Shown one piece after another: positions 7,067 to 15,306 of a stretch of DNA of 39,385 nt. This stretch comes from Symploca sp. SIO2E9 (GTDB taxonomy: Bacteria; Cyanobacteriota; Cyanobacteriia; Cyanobacteriales; Coleofasciculaceae). Positions within the stretch are counted from its first letter, which is position 1; the number at the start of each line of letters is the position of its first letter. The stretch covers positions 1 through 39,385 of the forward strand of contig JAAHGS010000051.1 of NCBI GenBank assembly GCA_010692645.1, in the 5' to 3' direction. The position numbers and the translations under genes are program-made. The notes beneath the pieces were generated by a model that was given only the letters and a program-made list of their open reading frames with translations, made no database searches and was not told the DNA's origin.

Positions 7067-8035
7067 GGTTGGCAGCCACTCAAGAGCGATCGCACCCAAT
7101 ATTGCTATTCCAAATAATAACCGATACCATACGAATATCCAGACACCCCGCTTTTTGAGGAAAGCGATCATACCAGCGATCGCTACATAGGAAAATATAG
7201 CTGAGGAAATTACTGCCATAATCAGCGGCAATACACCTACATCCCCGAGCCCATCTTTGAGCAAACCGACTAACTCTACTAATCCAGCTAAGGTAATGGC
7301 AGGAATACCTAGCAAAAAGGAGAAACGAGCTGCTGTTGCCCTCTCCAAATCCATAAATAAACCGGCAGTTAAGGTTGAACCAGAACGAGAAACACCAGGC
7401 ACTAGAGCTAAAGCTTGAGCCAAGCCCATAATAACGCCATCCTGAAGATCTAAACCATCAAAGTCCCGTTTGCGCTTGCCCACCTTTTCGGCAACGCCCA
7501 TTAATAAACCCATGATAATCGAGACACAAGCGATCGCAGTGGTACTGCGTATCGGTGAATTATCGAAATCTGGGATAAATACCTTAATTAATAAGCCAAA
7601 GAAGACAATTGGCAGAGTTCCCAAAGCGATTCCTAGTGCCATGCGGAACTCTTGGGACTGGTAATCTGATTGCCCAATTGCTCTTAAGGCTCCAGTGGTA
7701 ACCTTAGTCAAATCTCCCCAAAAGTACCACAGCACCGCTGCGATCGAGCCTAGCTGAATTATAGCAGTAAAGGCAACCCCAGGATCACCCCAACCTAAAG
7801 CTACTGGCACCACCTTTAAATGAGCAGTACTGCTAATGGGCAGAAACTCTGTGAATCCCTGCACCAAACCAAGAATCACAGCCTGAAAAACATTCATCTG
7901 AGAAGTCGAGGTAGTGGCAGCTGAGGAGATTTCTGGTGAGAGGTTATTACCTAAAACTTTCAAGGGGAAGGCGAGGAAGGCGCTGATAGCACCAGCGACA
8001 AAGAGCTTGAACAACCGACGTTGTAATAGAACCAT
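7061..8035 (-). CDS. uppP: Undecaprenyl-diphosphatase UppP/BacA
   Basis: UppP removes a phosphate from undecaprenyl diphosphate to recycle the lipid carrier for peptidoglycan and other cell-wall polymers; high levels give bacitracin resistance. The 324-residue protein shows both family signatures: VQGFTEFLPISSTAHLK at about 58-74, with the catalytic-site Glu and Ser, and PGVSRSGSTLTAG at about 214-226. About eight hydrophobic membrane segments follow. The first 47 residues form an extra hydrophobic leader before MNVFQAVILG; similar leaders are known in cyanobacterial homologues, but a start at that Met is possible. The stop codon overlaps the end of a repeat element. Confidence 0.95.
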   Translation of the reverse strand: MVLLQRRLFKLFVAGAISAFLAFPLKVLGNNLSPEISSAATTSTSQMNVFQAVILGLVQGFTEFLPISSTAHLKVVPVALGWGDPGVAFTAIIQLGSIAAVLWYFWGDLTKVTTGALRAIGQSDYQSQEFRMALGIALGTLPIVFFGLLIKVFIPDFDNSPIRSTTAIACVSIIMGLLMGVAEKVGKRKRDFDGLDLQDGVIMGLAQALALVPGVSRSGSTLTAGLFMDLERATAARFSFLLGIPAITLAGLVELVGLLKDGLGDVGVLPLIMAVISSAIFSYVAIAGMIAFLKKRGVWIFVWYRLLFGIAILGAIALEWLPTN

Positions 8036-8385
8036 GCCGTCTCCATAATTACTTAAATTTAGTCGTCAGTGTACCGAGAGAATAAATAGAAAAATAAACT
8101 TTAATAACAGTCTCCGGTTAAGTATTACTGGCTAGAGGCTTGATCGGCAAGTCATGCCAGCTTACAAAAACAGACGTGATTTGCTGAACGCAACTTGTTA
8201 TTACAAAGTTAAAGAATATATTAAGTAGTTTACGGAGCCTAACTAGCCCAATCCGGAATTCAAGCTGGCATCAAGATGGAGATCAAAAGCAGATTGAGAT
8301 AAGATCCTCTATATCCCCCTGGGGGGGATACAGGGATATGATACATTAAGAGAATTAAACATAAGTAAAGAATATTAACAATATT
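8036..8385. other. Intergenic region between divergent uppP and DUF3120 gene
   Basis: No gene is seen. Two small features stand out. ATGCCAGCTT at 8154-8163 and AAGCTGGCAT at 8262-8271 are a perfect 10-bp inverted pair about 100 bases apart. TATCCCCC/GGGGGATA at about 8313-8331 forms a short GC-rich palindrome in the leader of the DUF3120 gene. The promoters of both divergent genes must lie here, but no convincing -35/-10 pair was found. Confidence 0.5.
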
Positions 8386-9117
8386 TTGTTGAACAATACC
8401 TGGTTATCTCCTGGTTCTACATCCGGGTTATCGAACCAATTAAAAAAATTTTGGCTCTATGAGCGAGGGCGGAACATTGGCAATCGCCAAACCTGGTCAG
8501 TATTTGGGGCTTCCTCTTTTCTAGTTTCAGTGCCAGTATTTGTGCAAGCGCCGCTAGTAAGAGAGTTGCCGTTTTTGAGCTTAGCAATGACTTTAGGTTG
8601 GGTATGGCTAGGAATAAAACTATTCAAGAGAAAAGAAACCAAAATCTGGGGCGACTTATTGTTAGGGTTTAGCTGGAGTTGGCTGGCAGGCTCCATTTAT
8701 TGGGGCTGGCTGCGCTGGGAACCCCTAATTCACTTACCAATTGAGGCAATTGGTTTGCCCTTTGCCCTGTGGGCTTGTTGGCGAGGTTGGGGAATGGTGG
8801 GCAACCTGTTTTATCTAGGTTCACTATTAGGTACAGCCCTAACCGATGTATATTTTTACTTAACAGCTTTGATACCTTATTGGCGTCAGGTCATGCAGGT
8901 TGATCCGCAATTGGCTGGGTCGATTTTGCAAAGCGCTCTGATTCATGTGCAAACTCCTTGGGGAATAAGTTGGGCAGGGGTGCTAGTTAGCACTTTGATG
9001 TTCGTTGGTATTTGGTCATTAGCTAGAGGAGGATTGCATTGGTGGGCATTTAGTGGAGCAGTGTTGAGTACAATCTTGGTAGATGGTCTGTTTTGGCTGG
9101 TTGCTTCTGTTGTCTGA
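8386..9117 (+). CDS. DUF3120 family membrane protein
   Basis: This 243-residue protein is of the DUF3120 type, conserved in cyanobacteria and of unknown function. It is very rich in Trp and Leu and has about six hydrophobic segments (about 44-58, 63-75, 87-105, 117-150, 190-212, 217-240), with typical blocks PVFVQAPLVRELPFLSL and LTDVYFYLTALIPYWRQVM. The reading frame has no early ATG; it uses TTG at 8386 or the adjacent TTG at 8389, so the start is uncertain. Right after its stop comes a decayed TnpB element. Confidence 0.82.
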   Translation: MLNNTWLSPGSTSGLSNQLKKFWLYERGRNIGNRQTWSVFGASSFLVSVPVFVQAPLVRELPFLSLAMTLGWVWLGIKLFKRKETKIWGDLLLGFSWSWLAGSIYWGWLRWEPLIHLPIEAIGLPFALWACWRGWGMVGNLFYLGSLLGTALTDVYFYLTALIPYWRQVMQVDPQLAGSILQSALIHVQTPWGISWAGVLVSTLMFVGIWSLARGGLHWWAFSGAVLSTILVDGLFWLVASVV

Positions 9118-9506
9118 AGATGGTGACCGAACAACTCTTCAGGGTCTAGGGTTTCCTAAGTTCAAGAAGTACAGTCATTGTGTCGAATATAAAACCAGCG
9201 CCTGGAAGCTTTCTAATACTAGAAAGGCTCCAGATTGTGGTTTGATAGAGGATAGAGACCTCAGTGCTGGTATCAATATCTTGAGATTAGGACTGAGTAC
9301 CTTAGGGTGCGCACCGAGGTGCGTTAATTATCGGTTGACGAAGTTAGACTCGGTGGGAACTTACGCTTGGAGAGATTTGCCCTCTTGAGCGGTTGGTTGA
9401 GGTGTTACCCATCCGGGGGTTCCCTCCGGCAGATCACACTCACCTCAAAGGCTACCGTCTAATGGCGAGTTGTAGAACCAAGAAACCCCTTCAGGCAATG
9501 GAAGGG
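9118..9506 (+). pseudogene. Internally deleted TnpB remnant with its downstream hairpin
   Basis: Two separate pieces of an IS200/IS605-type TnpB are fused in one frame. GFPKFKKYSHCVEYKTSAWK (about 9145-9210) resembles the N-terminal third, and CGLIEDRDLSAGINILRLG (about 9236-9292) is the C-terminal CxxDRDxNAAxNILRLG motif carrying the last RuvC Asp. The RuvC-I, RuvC-II and most of the zinc-finger region between them are missing, so no nuclease can be made. The sequence after the stop keeps the look of the element's right end and closes with the hairpin CCCTTC (9487-9492)/GAAGGG (9501-9506). Only the 3' end, where guide RNA is made in active relatives, is well kept. Confidence 0.8.
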
Positions 9507-10532
9507 AGTCTCAAAGACCTTGTGAACCCTTTTTTTGTTTCTGTAGCTGTGGTGACTTTGCGATCCACTCCCTATTTGCTCCTTAAAACTGAAACTGGTA
9601 ATCGTCGTTTGCCGCTAGTGGACAGCAATTGCTGGACATTTGGTCGTAGTGATGACAATAGTTTTGTACTCCCAGATCGATGGATTTCCCGAAATCATGC
9701 AATGTTGCAGTTTACTGAGAATTCAGAGTTTTATTTAATCGATTTAGGGAGCCGCAATGGAACATTTGTTAATGGTAGGCGAGTAAGTATTCCGGTAACT
9801 TTACGTAATGGTGATCGTCTGACTTTTGGACAGACTGATCTAGAGTTTCATTGCCCATTGAGTAAAAATGACACCGATCCATCTCTGATGAGGGATGGTG
9901 AACCTTTAACTTCAGCTTTACACGTGCGCCGCCTAATTTCGGTGATGGTTGTCGATATTCGCGACTACACAGTACTCACCCGCAAATTAGACGAAACCAT
10001 TCTCTCGGCAGTAATTGGCAGTTGGTTTCGGGAGTCGGGCAATATTATTCGCAAGTCTGATAGTTGGGTAGATAAATACATCGGCGACGCCGTGATGGCA
10101 ATTTGGTTTCACGGTTCTCAAGGAGTTACGAAAAAAGAAACACAGAAAATTTGTCAGGCAGTAAGTGCCCTGCACAAAATGACTTCAGCTCTTTATGATA
10201 AGTATCCTTTGCCCTTCCGGTTACGCATTGGGACAGGAATCAATACAGGTTATGCTATGGTTGGCAATACTGGCAGTGGCGATCGCCCAGACTACACAGC
10301 CATTGGCGATACAGTCAATGCCGCTTTTCGCTTAGAATCTGCCACCAAACAAATTGGTTTAGACATTGCTCTGGGTCAAGATACTTATAACTACATTTGC
10401 GAGTTAGGAACCTCTGAGATTAACTTTAAGGAGTACAAAGTCAATCTTAAAGGTTATGATACCCCTACCGTGACCTATGCTGGCACCTACGCTGATTTAG
10501 ATAGTTTTTTGCGAGTTAACTCTCTAGACTAA
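9498..10532 (+). CDS. FHA domain adenylate cyclase (class III)
   Basis: This soluble protein makes cyclic nucleotide, most probably cAMP. An N-terminal FHA phosphothreonine-binding domain is plain: [31 protein letters not shown]. The class III cyclase domain has both metal Asp residues ([19 protein letters not shown]), the substrate Lys in DKYIGD, Thr in DYTAIGD (a Lys-Thr pair as in cyanobacterial CyaB1-type adenylate cyclases), and the N-x3-R pair in [12 protein letters not shown]. The start is doubtful. TTG 9393 and ATG 9462 lie in transposon debris, and ATG 9498 lies in its end hairpin; the ancestral start may be a GTG near 9522 or 9549. The 3' end overlaps convergent lipB by 17 bp. Confidence 0.9.
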   Translation: MEGSLKDLVNPFFVSVAVVTLRSTPYLLLKTETGNRRLPLVDSNCWTFGRSDDNSFVLPDRWISRNHAMLQFTENSEFYLIDLGSRNGTFVNGRRVSIPVTLRNGDRLTFGQTDLEFHCPLSKNDTDPSLMRDGEPLTSALHVRRLISVMVVDIRDYTVLTRKLDETILSAVIGSWFRESGNIIRKSDSWVDKYIGDAVMAIWFHGSQGVTKKETQKICQAVSALHKMTSALYDKYPLPFRLRIGTGINTGYAMVGNTGSGDRPDYTAIGDTVNAAFRLESATKQIGLDIALGQDTYNYICELGTSEINFKEYKVNLKGYDTPTVTYAGTYADLDSFLRVNSLD

Positions 10533-11166
10533 TTAACTGTACCTCAAAAACTTCTCTGAAAGCTTTGGCAATTGCCCAACGAGCCTGCTCTACAGTAAAA
10601 TCAGGAATAAATTGAGCAAGACTACCAACAGGTCGATTAGCGATACCACAAGGTACAATGCGCTCAAAGCCTGTCAAATCAGGACAAACATTCAGAGAAA
10701 AGCCGTGCATCGTAATCCAGCGCTTGACTTTAATGCCAATTGCTGCAACTTTTCTTCCCTCTAGCCAGACACCAGTCATACCGGCAAGGCGTTTGCCCTG
10801 GAGTCCGTAGAAATCTAAAAGCTTAATCAATACCTCTTCAAGCTGTCGCAGATACCAGTGCAAATCCTGTCGGTAATAGCGTAGATTTAGAATTGGATAG
10901 CCCACCAATTGACCAGGACAGTGATAAGTTACTTCACCTCCGCGTTCAACTCGGTGCAGTTCGACATTAGCTTGAGCAGGGTCAAACTTAAGGAAATCAA
11001 GACTTGCTCCTTGACCAAGAGTATAAACTGGGGGATGTTCCAACAATAAGAGAACATCATCAAGACTAGGATCTTGAAGGCGAGAATTGACAAGCTCTTG
11101 CTGCTGTTTCCAAGCTACCGAATATGGTACTAGTCCCTGATTGTCTAGTAAGCATCGACGCCCCAT
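10516..11166 (-). CDS. lipB: Octanoyltransferase LipB
   Basis: LipB moves octanoyl groups from acyl carrier protein to lipoyl domains, the first step of protein lipoylation in the cytoplasm. The 216-residue sequence has all landmarks: [55 protein letters not shown] with the catalytic Lys, and IVPCGI with the catalytic Cys. The length fits the family. The ATG at 11166 is well placed. The gene converges with the FHA-cyclase gene; their coding ends overlap by 17 bp. Confidence 0.96.
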   Translation of the reverse strand: MGRRCLLDNQGLVPYSVAWKQQQELVNSRLQDPSLDDVLLLLEHPPVYTLGQGASLDFLKFDPAQANVELHRVERGGEVTYHCPGQLVGYPILNLRYYRQDLHWYLRQLEEVLIKLLDFYGLQGKRLAGMTGVWLEGRKVAAIGIKVKRWITMHGFSLNVCPDLTGFERIVPCGIANRPVGSLAQFIPDFTVEQARWAIAKAFREVFEVQLISLES

Positions 11167-11525
11167 TGCTTAAAGTGTGACGTATTTTTGTTACTCTACA
11201 CTTAGTATTGTAACCTTTCCCATCACTCAATCAAGGATTATAAGGGAACCTCAAGAATTAAAGACGCGGGGACACGGTGACACGGGGACGCGGGGACTTT
11301 CTTGGATGGGGATTTGACCTCAACCAATTTTATGCACCGCAAGTGACGGTGGGGTATTTAACCCAAATTAATTTCGATAAATTATCCAACCATATCCCCC
11401 TGTTCCCCATGAGAACACATGGTTTGATTCGCAACGATTGGAATTAGTTTAAAAAATGCAAAGGAATCTGAAGAGAAGTCAAAAGCTTATGTCGTGCATA
11501 ATACTAAAGTGCTACGGTGAAGGTG
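11167..11525. other. Intergenic region upstream of lrtA with repeat debris, element copy 3
   Basis: No gene is seen. ATAAGGGAACCTCAAG starts at 11240 and continues into AATTAAAGACGCGGGG. The first half matches the inverted right end at 33341-33355, and the second half matches the inverted end at 7037-7053. A short GGGGACACGG/GGGGACGCGG repeat follows to about 11297. A weak -10-like CATAAT at 11497-11502 could start the lrtA transcript about 90 bases before the ATG; no matching -35 is evident. Confidence 0.55.
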
Positions 11526-11570
11526 GTCTCTAAGAGCAGCCCTTCGGTGTCAGGTCGCTCTTGACGAGAC
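11526..11570 (+). promoter_or_regulatory. Stable hairpin in the lrtA leader
   Basis: GTCTC (11526-11530) pairs with GAGAC (11566-11570), and inside it AAGAGC (11532-11537) pairs with GCTCTT (11557-11562). The hairpin ends 27 bases before the lrtA ATG. In Synechococcus PCC 7002 the lrtA 5' untranslated region is known to affect transcript stability in light and dark; that this hairpin does so here is inference. Confidence 0.5.
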
Positions 11571-11597
11571 GGACTTTACATGATGGAGTAATCAAGT

Positions 11598-12254
11598 ATG
11601 AAGCTTGTAATCCAGGGTAAAAACATCGAAATCACCGATGCAATTCGTGATTATGTCAATCAGAAAATTGAGAAGGCCGTCAATCACTTCCAGAACATTA
11701 CAACTGAGGTAGACGTCAATCTATCGGTGGCTCGCAATCCCCGGATAAATTCTAAGCAAACTGCAGAAGTGACCATTTATGCAAACGGGACAGTAATTCG
11801 CGCTCAAGAAAGTAACGACGACTTGTACGCTAGTGTTGATTTGGTTGCTGACAAGATTCAGCGCCAACTGCGAAAATACAAAGAGAAGCTACAAAATAAG
11901 AAAACCCAATCTCAGCGCAAGACAGGCATTGTTGTCCATGACACACCAGTAGTAGAAAATCTCATTGGTGATCGTTCTCCTGAGCTACCAAGCGAAGTTT
12001 TGCGTATGAAGTACTTCGCCATGCCACCAATGACGATTGAGGAAGCCTTAGAACAACTACAGTTGGTAGATCACGACTTTTTCATGTTCCGCAACCTTAG
12101 CACCAACGAAATTAACGTGATTTACGAACGCAACCATGGTGGTTATGGGGTAATTCAGCCTCGCAATGGCAATGGTCACACCAATCATAAGAACGGTAAA
12201 GTTTCTCATGGTGCAGACTCGATTGCAGAAAGACCAAAAAACTCACTAATCTAG
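11598..12254 (+). CDS. hpf: Long-form ribosome hibernation factor LrtA/HPF
   Basis: The product binds the 30S subunit and dimerises ribosomes when growth slows; in cyanobacteria it was first described as light-repressed protein LrtA. The 218 residues split into an N-terminal HPF/YfiA domain (about 1-105, [20 protein letters not shown] start and a basic [17 protein letters not shown] helix), a linker, and the C-terminal dimerisation domain (about 135-195, [41 protein letters not shown]). GGAG lies 9-12 bases before the ATG. A structured leader precedes it and a long palindrome follows it. Confidence 0.95.
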   Translation: MKLVIQGKNIEITDAIRDYVNQKIEKAVNHFQNITTEVDVNLSVARNPRINSKQTAEVTIYANGTVIRAQESNDDLYASVDLVADKIQRQLRKYKEKLQNKKTQSQRKTGIVVHDTPVVENLIGDRSPELPSEVLRMKYFAMPPMTIEEALEQLQLVDHDFFMFRNLSTNEINVIYERNHGGYGVIQPRNGNGHTNHKNGKVSHGADSIAERPKNSLI

Positions 12255-12327
12255 TTTCCGGCTTTTGAAGCCTAGTTCTTGACATCTAGAGAGGAATTGT
12301 CGTGCCAGAAACTTGAGGTAATAAGTA

Positions 12328-12381
12328 ACAAGTAATAAGTAATAAGTAAGTACTAAATTCAACTTATTACTTATTACTTGT
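12328..12381. repeat. Perfect 20-bp inverted repeat after lrtA
   Basis: ACAAGTAATAAGTAATAAGT at 12328-12347 and its exact reverse complement at 12362-12381 enclose a 14-base loop. The arms are made of the same TTACTTA heptamer found at 4624-4668. It could end transcription by forming a long AU-rich stem, but there is no T-run, so a two-array repeat insertion is the simpler reading. Confidence 0.9.
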
Positions 12382-12438
12382 CATCTTCTTAAGAAAGAAG
12401 CCCTTGTTCTTTTAAGATGATCGAATGCAGGTGAGAGA

Positions 12439-12987
12439 GTGCCAACCAAGCCAATCAAGCTTCATATCGGAGGAAAAGAGCCTCATCCTGATTGGAAAAT
12501 TCTAGATGTTGAGCCTCGTCCAGAGGTTGACTATGTATCTAATGCCTCTGATTTGAGTCAATTTGAAAGTAATTCTATTGAAGTCATTTATGCAAGTCAT
12601 GTCCTAGAACACTTTTACTATAGTCTGGATAATCAACTCATTAACACACTCCAAGAATGGCATCGCGTACTTGTACCAGGAGGAAAACTTCTAGTTAGTG
12701 TACCAGATCTAAAAACCTTATGCTGGCTTTATCTCAATCCGAATCTAATGCCTTTGGAACGTCATCACCTGATGAGAATTATATTTGGTGGTCAGACAAA
12801 TATCTACGATGTTCACAAAGTTGGCTTTGATTTTGATATTTTAGCACTTTACCTAGAAGAAGCCGGTTTTCAGGAATATGAGCAATTCTCAGAGTTTAAT
12901 CTATTTAATGATTGTAGTAGCCTACGTATTCTAGACACTTTAATTAGCCTAAATATTATTGCAAAAAAGACAATAGAAAGTATTTAG
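12439..12987 (+). CDS. Class I SAM-dependent methyltransferase (type 11)
   Basis: This 182-residue protein has the short methyltransferase layout found with glycan or natural-product genes: motif I region KLHIGGKEPHPDWKILDVEP at about 7-26 (the usual Gly-Cys-Gly is Gly-Gly-Lys), VDYVSNASDLSQFESNSIEVIYASHVLEHF at about 30-59, and EWHRVLVPGGKLLVSVPDL at about 74-92. The acceptor is unknown. The frame starts at GTG 12439. No pathway genes are adjacent. It converges with the caspase-fold gene 10 bases downstream. Confidence 0.82.
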   Translation: MPTKPIKLHIGGKEPHPDWKILDVEPRPEVDYVSNASDLSQFESNSIEVIYASHVLEHFYYSLDNQLINTLQEWHRVLVPGGKLLVSVPDLKTLCWLYLNPNLMPLERHHLMRIIFGGQTNIYDVHKVGFDFDILALYLEEAGFQEYEQFSEFNLFNDCSSLRILDTLISLNIIAKKTIESI

Positions 12988-12996
12988 AATTACCCA

Positions 12997-14949
12997 CTAT
13001 AAACCACTGACTTTCCTAATACGTATTCCTTTTTTCGATAGACAAGAATTCATTTCCCCTGTACTTGTTAAAATCACATTTGGATGTACCCAGCCTAATT
13101 TGTAGCTAGGGAGTCTCACCTGTATCCAGCCTCCTGGCGTCTGCTTGCCAGTAACAGGCAATTCTCTTTTAAAAGATGTAATTGTATTACCCTCTAAAGA
13201 AGTAGGTCGAGAGCGGATATTTCCATTAACAGAAATCCAGCAACCCTTTTTTTCTGGTGATTTTTCAGCCTGAGAAGATGCATCGACTTTAGGACTAGTA
13301 CCTTCGTTAGTGTTAGTGGGTGTCGGTGTCGGAGATGGAAGTGGTGAAGCTTCCGGAATCGCTATTGGTTCAGAATTTGTCGGTTTTGGTATCTGAGATG
13401 GTTTCTCTAAAAACGCATTAACAGTCCCTTGCTTGCCATTTGTCTGCTGTGCAGATATAACGGCTGAAGGCTCAGATGATGCTTTCTCTATGGACTCTTG
13501 TGAAGATTCTACTGAGCCACGGTTCGAGAAACCAAACGCCCAAGCCAAAACTGCCAAGCCTCCAGCAACGGCAATTCCTAGCATTGTTTTTTTGGAAAAA
13601 GTATAAGTAGGGTTAGTTGGTAAACTACTCAAGCTAGATGAGACCTCAAGTGCAGGAGTAGAATTAATCTGCACCGCATTTAGAGTCTGTGCCTTTTCTA
13701 GTGGCGCTGCACTCAGATTCAAAACTTCCTCTTGGTGCGGCTCTCCCTGCTCTGATTGTGCTAGTTCATCATCTGAAGAAGAAACAGAAGCGGGAAGTGA
13801 ATTAGCAATTAATTGAGATAAAGAAGAGAACTTTTGCTGAATTTTGGAATTAGAATTGTCTTCCTTTGGATAGCCACTCTCTAGCTGCCGAGTAACTTGC
13901 CCTCTAATCTTTTCTATATCCTCATCTGTTATTCCCAGAAACTGTTGCAGATACCTTAAATCTTCGTAGTTTTTACTACTTAGAGGATAGTTAATGCGGA
14001 GTTCTTTTATAAATTCCCGCTCATAAAGCTGCAATTTTTCCTGGTACTCTCGATAAGGTCTGAGAACTTCAGCTTCAATTGCCGCACAATCTTCAGGGCT
14101 TAGCTGCTCATTCTTAGCCAAGGACATCAAGCTAATGCGAGCGGTTGCTGAAATTTCTCCAAGACTTACCCAAAGTTCCACCTCTTGGCGGTAGATGCGC
14201 CGGGAATCTGCAATTGTTGCTTTAGACAGCAGAATCTGATTTTCTTCCCCAGGAGTATAAAACTTTGGCTTCAGGGCTGGAGCTGCTTGCTTAAGTTTAC
14301 GGCAAGCGTATTGATGCAGTTCCTCAGCTGAAATCCAACCATCAAGATTTTTATCTGCGCTTCCAGTTTCAATTGCCTCGACCAAGTAACTAGTGTAAGC
14401 TGACAACTCAGATTTTATATTCTTTAGGGAATGAGGCACAGCAGTGACACAAGAGAAAATTGTTCGTTCTTTACCGCCTAATTGGGTTTTAATATATAAA
14501 TTTTGATCTTGTTGTACTGTTACTGTTTGCTCTAAGGTACTCTTCAAGCAGCAGTCCAGGATCACCAACTGCTGCTGGCAGTGACTGTTGCTCATGATCT
14601 CACTAACCAAGCTAGCTGCAACAGTCGTTATGGGAATTATTTTTGCTGTTGGGCTTTGACGAGTGATACTAGTTGCTAAACTCAGGTTACCCTTATTATC
14701 TAGAAAACTATAACCGGAGAAGAACAGTACTACTAAGTCATCTTGAGTGCGTTCTGAACATAAAGCTTCAATTGCTTTGCGCATCAAAGGAGGGTTAGGA
14801 TTTACCAGGGTCTTGACTTCGTCAAAACCACCCATCTCTGCATGCTCCAAAACTCGCTGCATCGACTTGACATTTTTCAGTGCCATCGGCAGCGCTTGAA
14901 GACCAGGACCGTACTCACTGACCCCAATCAGTAGTGCTACCTTTACCAT
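12997..14949 (-). CDS. Caspase-fold protein with catalytic His replaced by Tyr, EF-hand loop, one TM segment and SH3 domain
   Basis: This protein of 650 residues starts with a C14-type caspase domain (about 1-225). The motif normally FFSGHG reads FFSGYS, so the catalytic His is Tyr80; the Cys motif reads VILDCCLKS, keeping Cys134 but losing the usual following H-S-G. A perfect calcium-binding EF-hand loop, DKNLDGWISAEE, lies at 199-210. A helical region (about 230-360), a Ser/Glu-rich linker, a membrane segment (MLGIAVAGGLAVLAWAFGF, around 460-480), a Pro/Thr-rich linker and a C-terminal SH3b domain (about 580-640, GNIRSRPT and GWIQVR) follow. Inactive orthocaspase relatives with Tyr at this place are known in cyanobacteria. 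ATG 14949 has GGAGG 7-11 bases upstream. Confidence 0.87.
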   Translation of the reverse strand: MVKVALLIGVSEYGPGLQALPMALKNVKSMQRVLEHAEMGGFDEVKTLVNPNPPLMRKAIEALCSERTQDDLVVLFFSGYSFLDNKGNLSLATSITRQSPTAKIIPITTVAASLVSEIMSNSHCQQQLVILDCCLKSTLEQTVTVQQDQNLYIKTQLGGKERTIFSCVTAVPHSLKNIKSELSAYTSYLVEAIETGSADKNLDGWISAEELHQYACRKLKQAAPALKPKFYTPGEENQILLSKATIADSRRIYRQEVELWVSLGEISATARISLMSLAKNEQLSPEDCAAIEAEVLRPYREYQEKLQLYEREFIKELRINYPLSSKNYEDLRYLQQFLGITDEDIEKIRGQVTRQLESGYPKEDNSNSKIQQKFSSLSQLIANSLPASVSSSDDELAQSEQGEPHQEEVLNLSAAPLEKAQTLNAVQINSTPALEVSSSLSSLPTNPTYTFSKKTMLGIAVAGGLAVLAWAFGFSNRGSVESSQESIEKASSEPSAVISAQQTNGKQGTVNAFLEKPSQIPKPTNSEPIAIPEASPLPSPTPTPTNTNEGTSPKVDASSQAEKSPEKKGCWISVNGNIRSRPTSLEGNTITSFKRELPVTGKQTPGGWIQVRLPSYKLGWVHPNVILTSTGEMNSCLSKKGIRIRKVSGL

Positions 14950-14997
14950 TATCAACCTCCCAAAGTTACTGTGACCATAACCTGACCAAATTACAAA

Positions 14998-15192
14998 CTA
15001 GAACCGGCAGTTATAAGTTAAACTTATCAACTGTAAAGGTACATATTTGCCCTTGCTAAACTTACCTCTTGTCATTGCAATAATCCGGACAAAGAATTCA
15101 ATATCATCAAACCATTTCAGTGAAGATTGGATAAAGTTTGCACAGTTTTCTTCTGAAAAGGAATACTGGCTATAAAATTGCTTGAAATGCAC
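14998..15192 (-). CDS. Small open reading frame, doubtful gene
   Basis: A 64-codon frame lies 48 bases upstream of the caspase-fold gene on the same strand. The product is rich in Phe and Ser and matches nothing I recognise; no clear ribosome-binding site is present. It might be a leader peptide or simply chance. The rest of the 14950-15253 interval shows nothing else. Confidence 0.2.
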   Translation of the reverse strand: MHFKQFYSQYSFSEENCANFIQSSLKWFDDIEFFVRIIAMTRGKFSKGKYVPLQLISLTYNCRF

Positions 15193-15253
15193 CTAATACC
15201 TTGAGGAATCAACTATTTTTATTTATTCAAATAAATTTCTAATCAATAAAAAC

Positions 15254-15283
15254 AGCTTAAGATGTAATTAAGTAAAAGTTAAG
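15254..15283 (-). promoter_or_regulatory. Pho box of three 11-bp-spaced repeats upstream of pstS
   Basis: Read on the minus strand, three 8-mers follow each other with 3-base gaps: CTTAACTT (15276-15283), CTTAATTA (15265-15272) and CTTAAGCT (15254-15261). The SphR/PhoB box reported for Synechocystis is three repeats of (C/T)TTAA(C/T)(C/T)(T/A) separated by 3 bases; the first two copies here fit fully and the third has one mismatch. It lies just before pstS, as expected for a phosphate-starvation operon. A -10-like TAAGAT is at 15300-15305. Confidence 0.78.
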
Positions 15284-15306
15284 AAGGGTTTTGGGGAAGT
15301 AAGATT

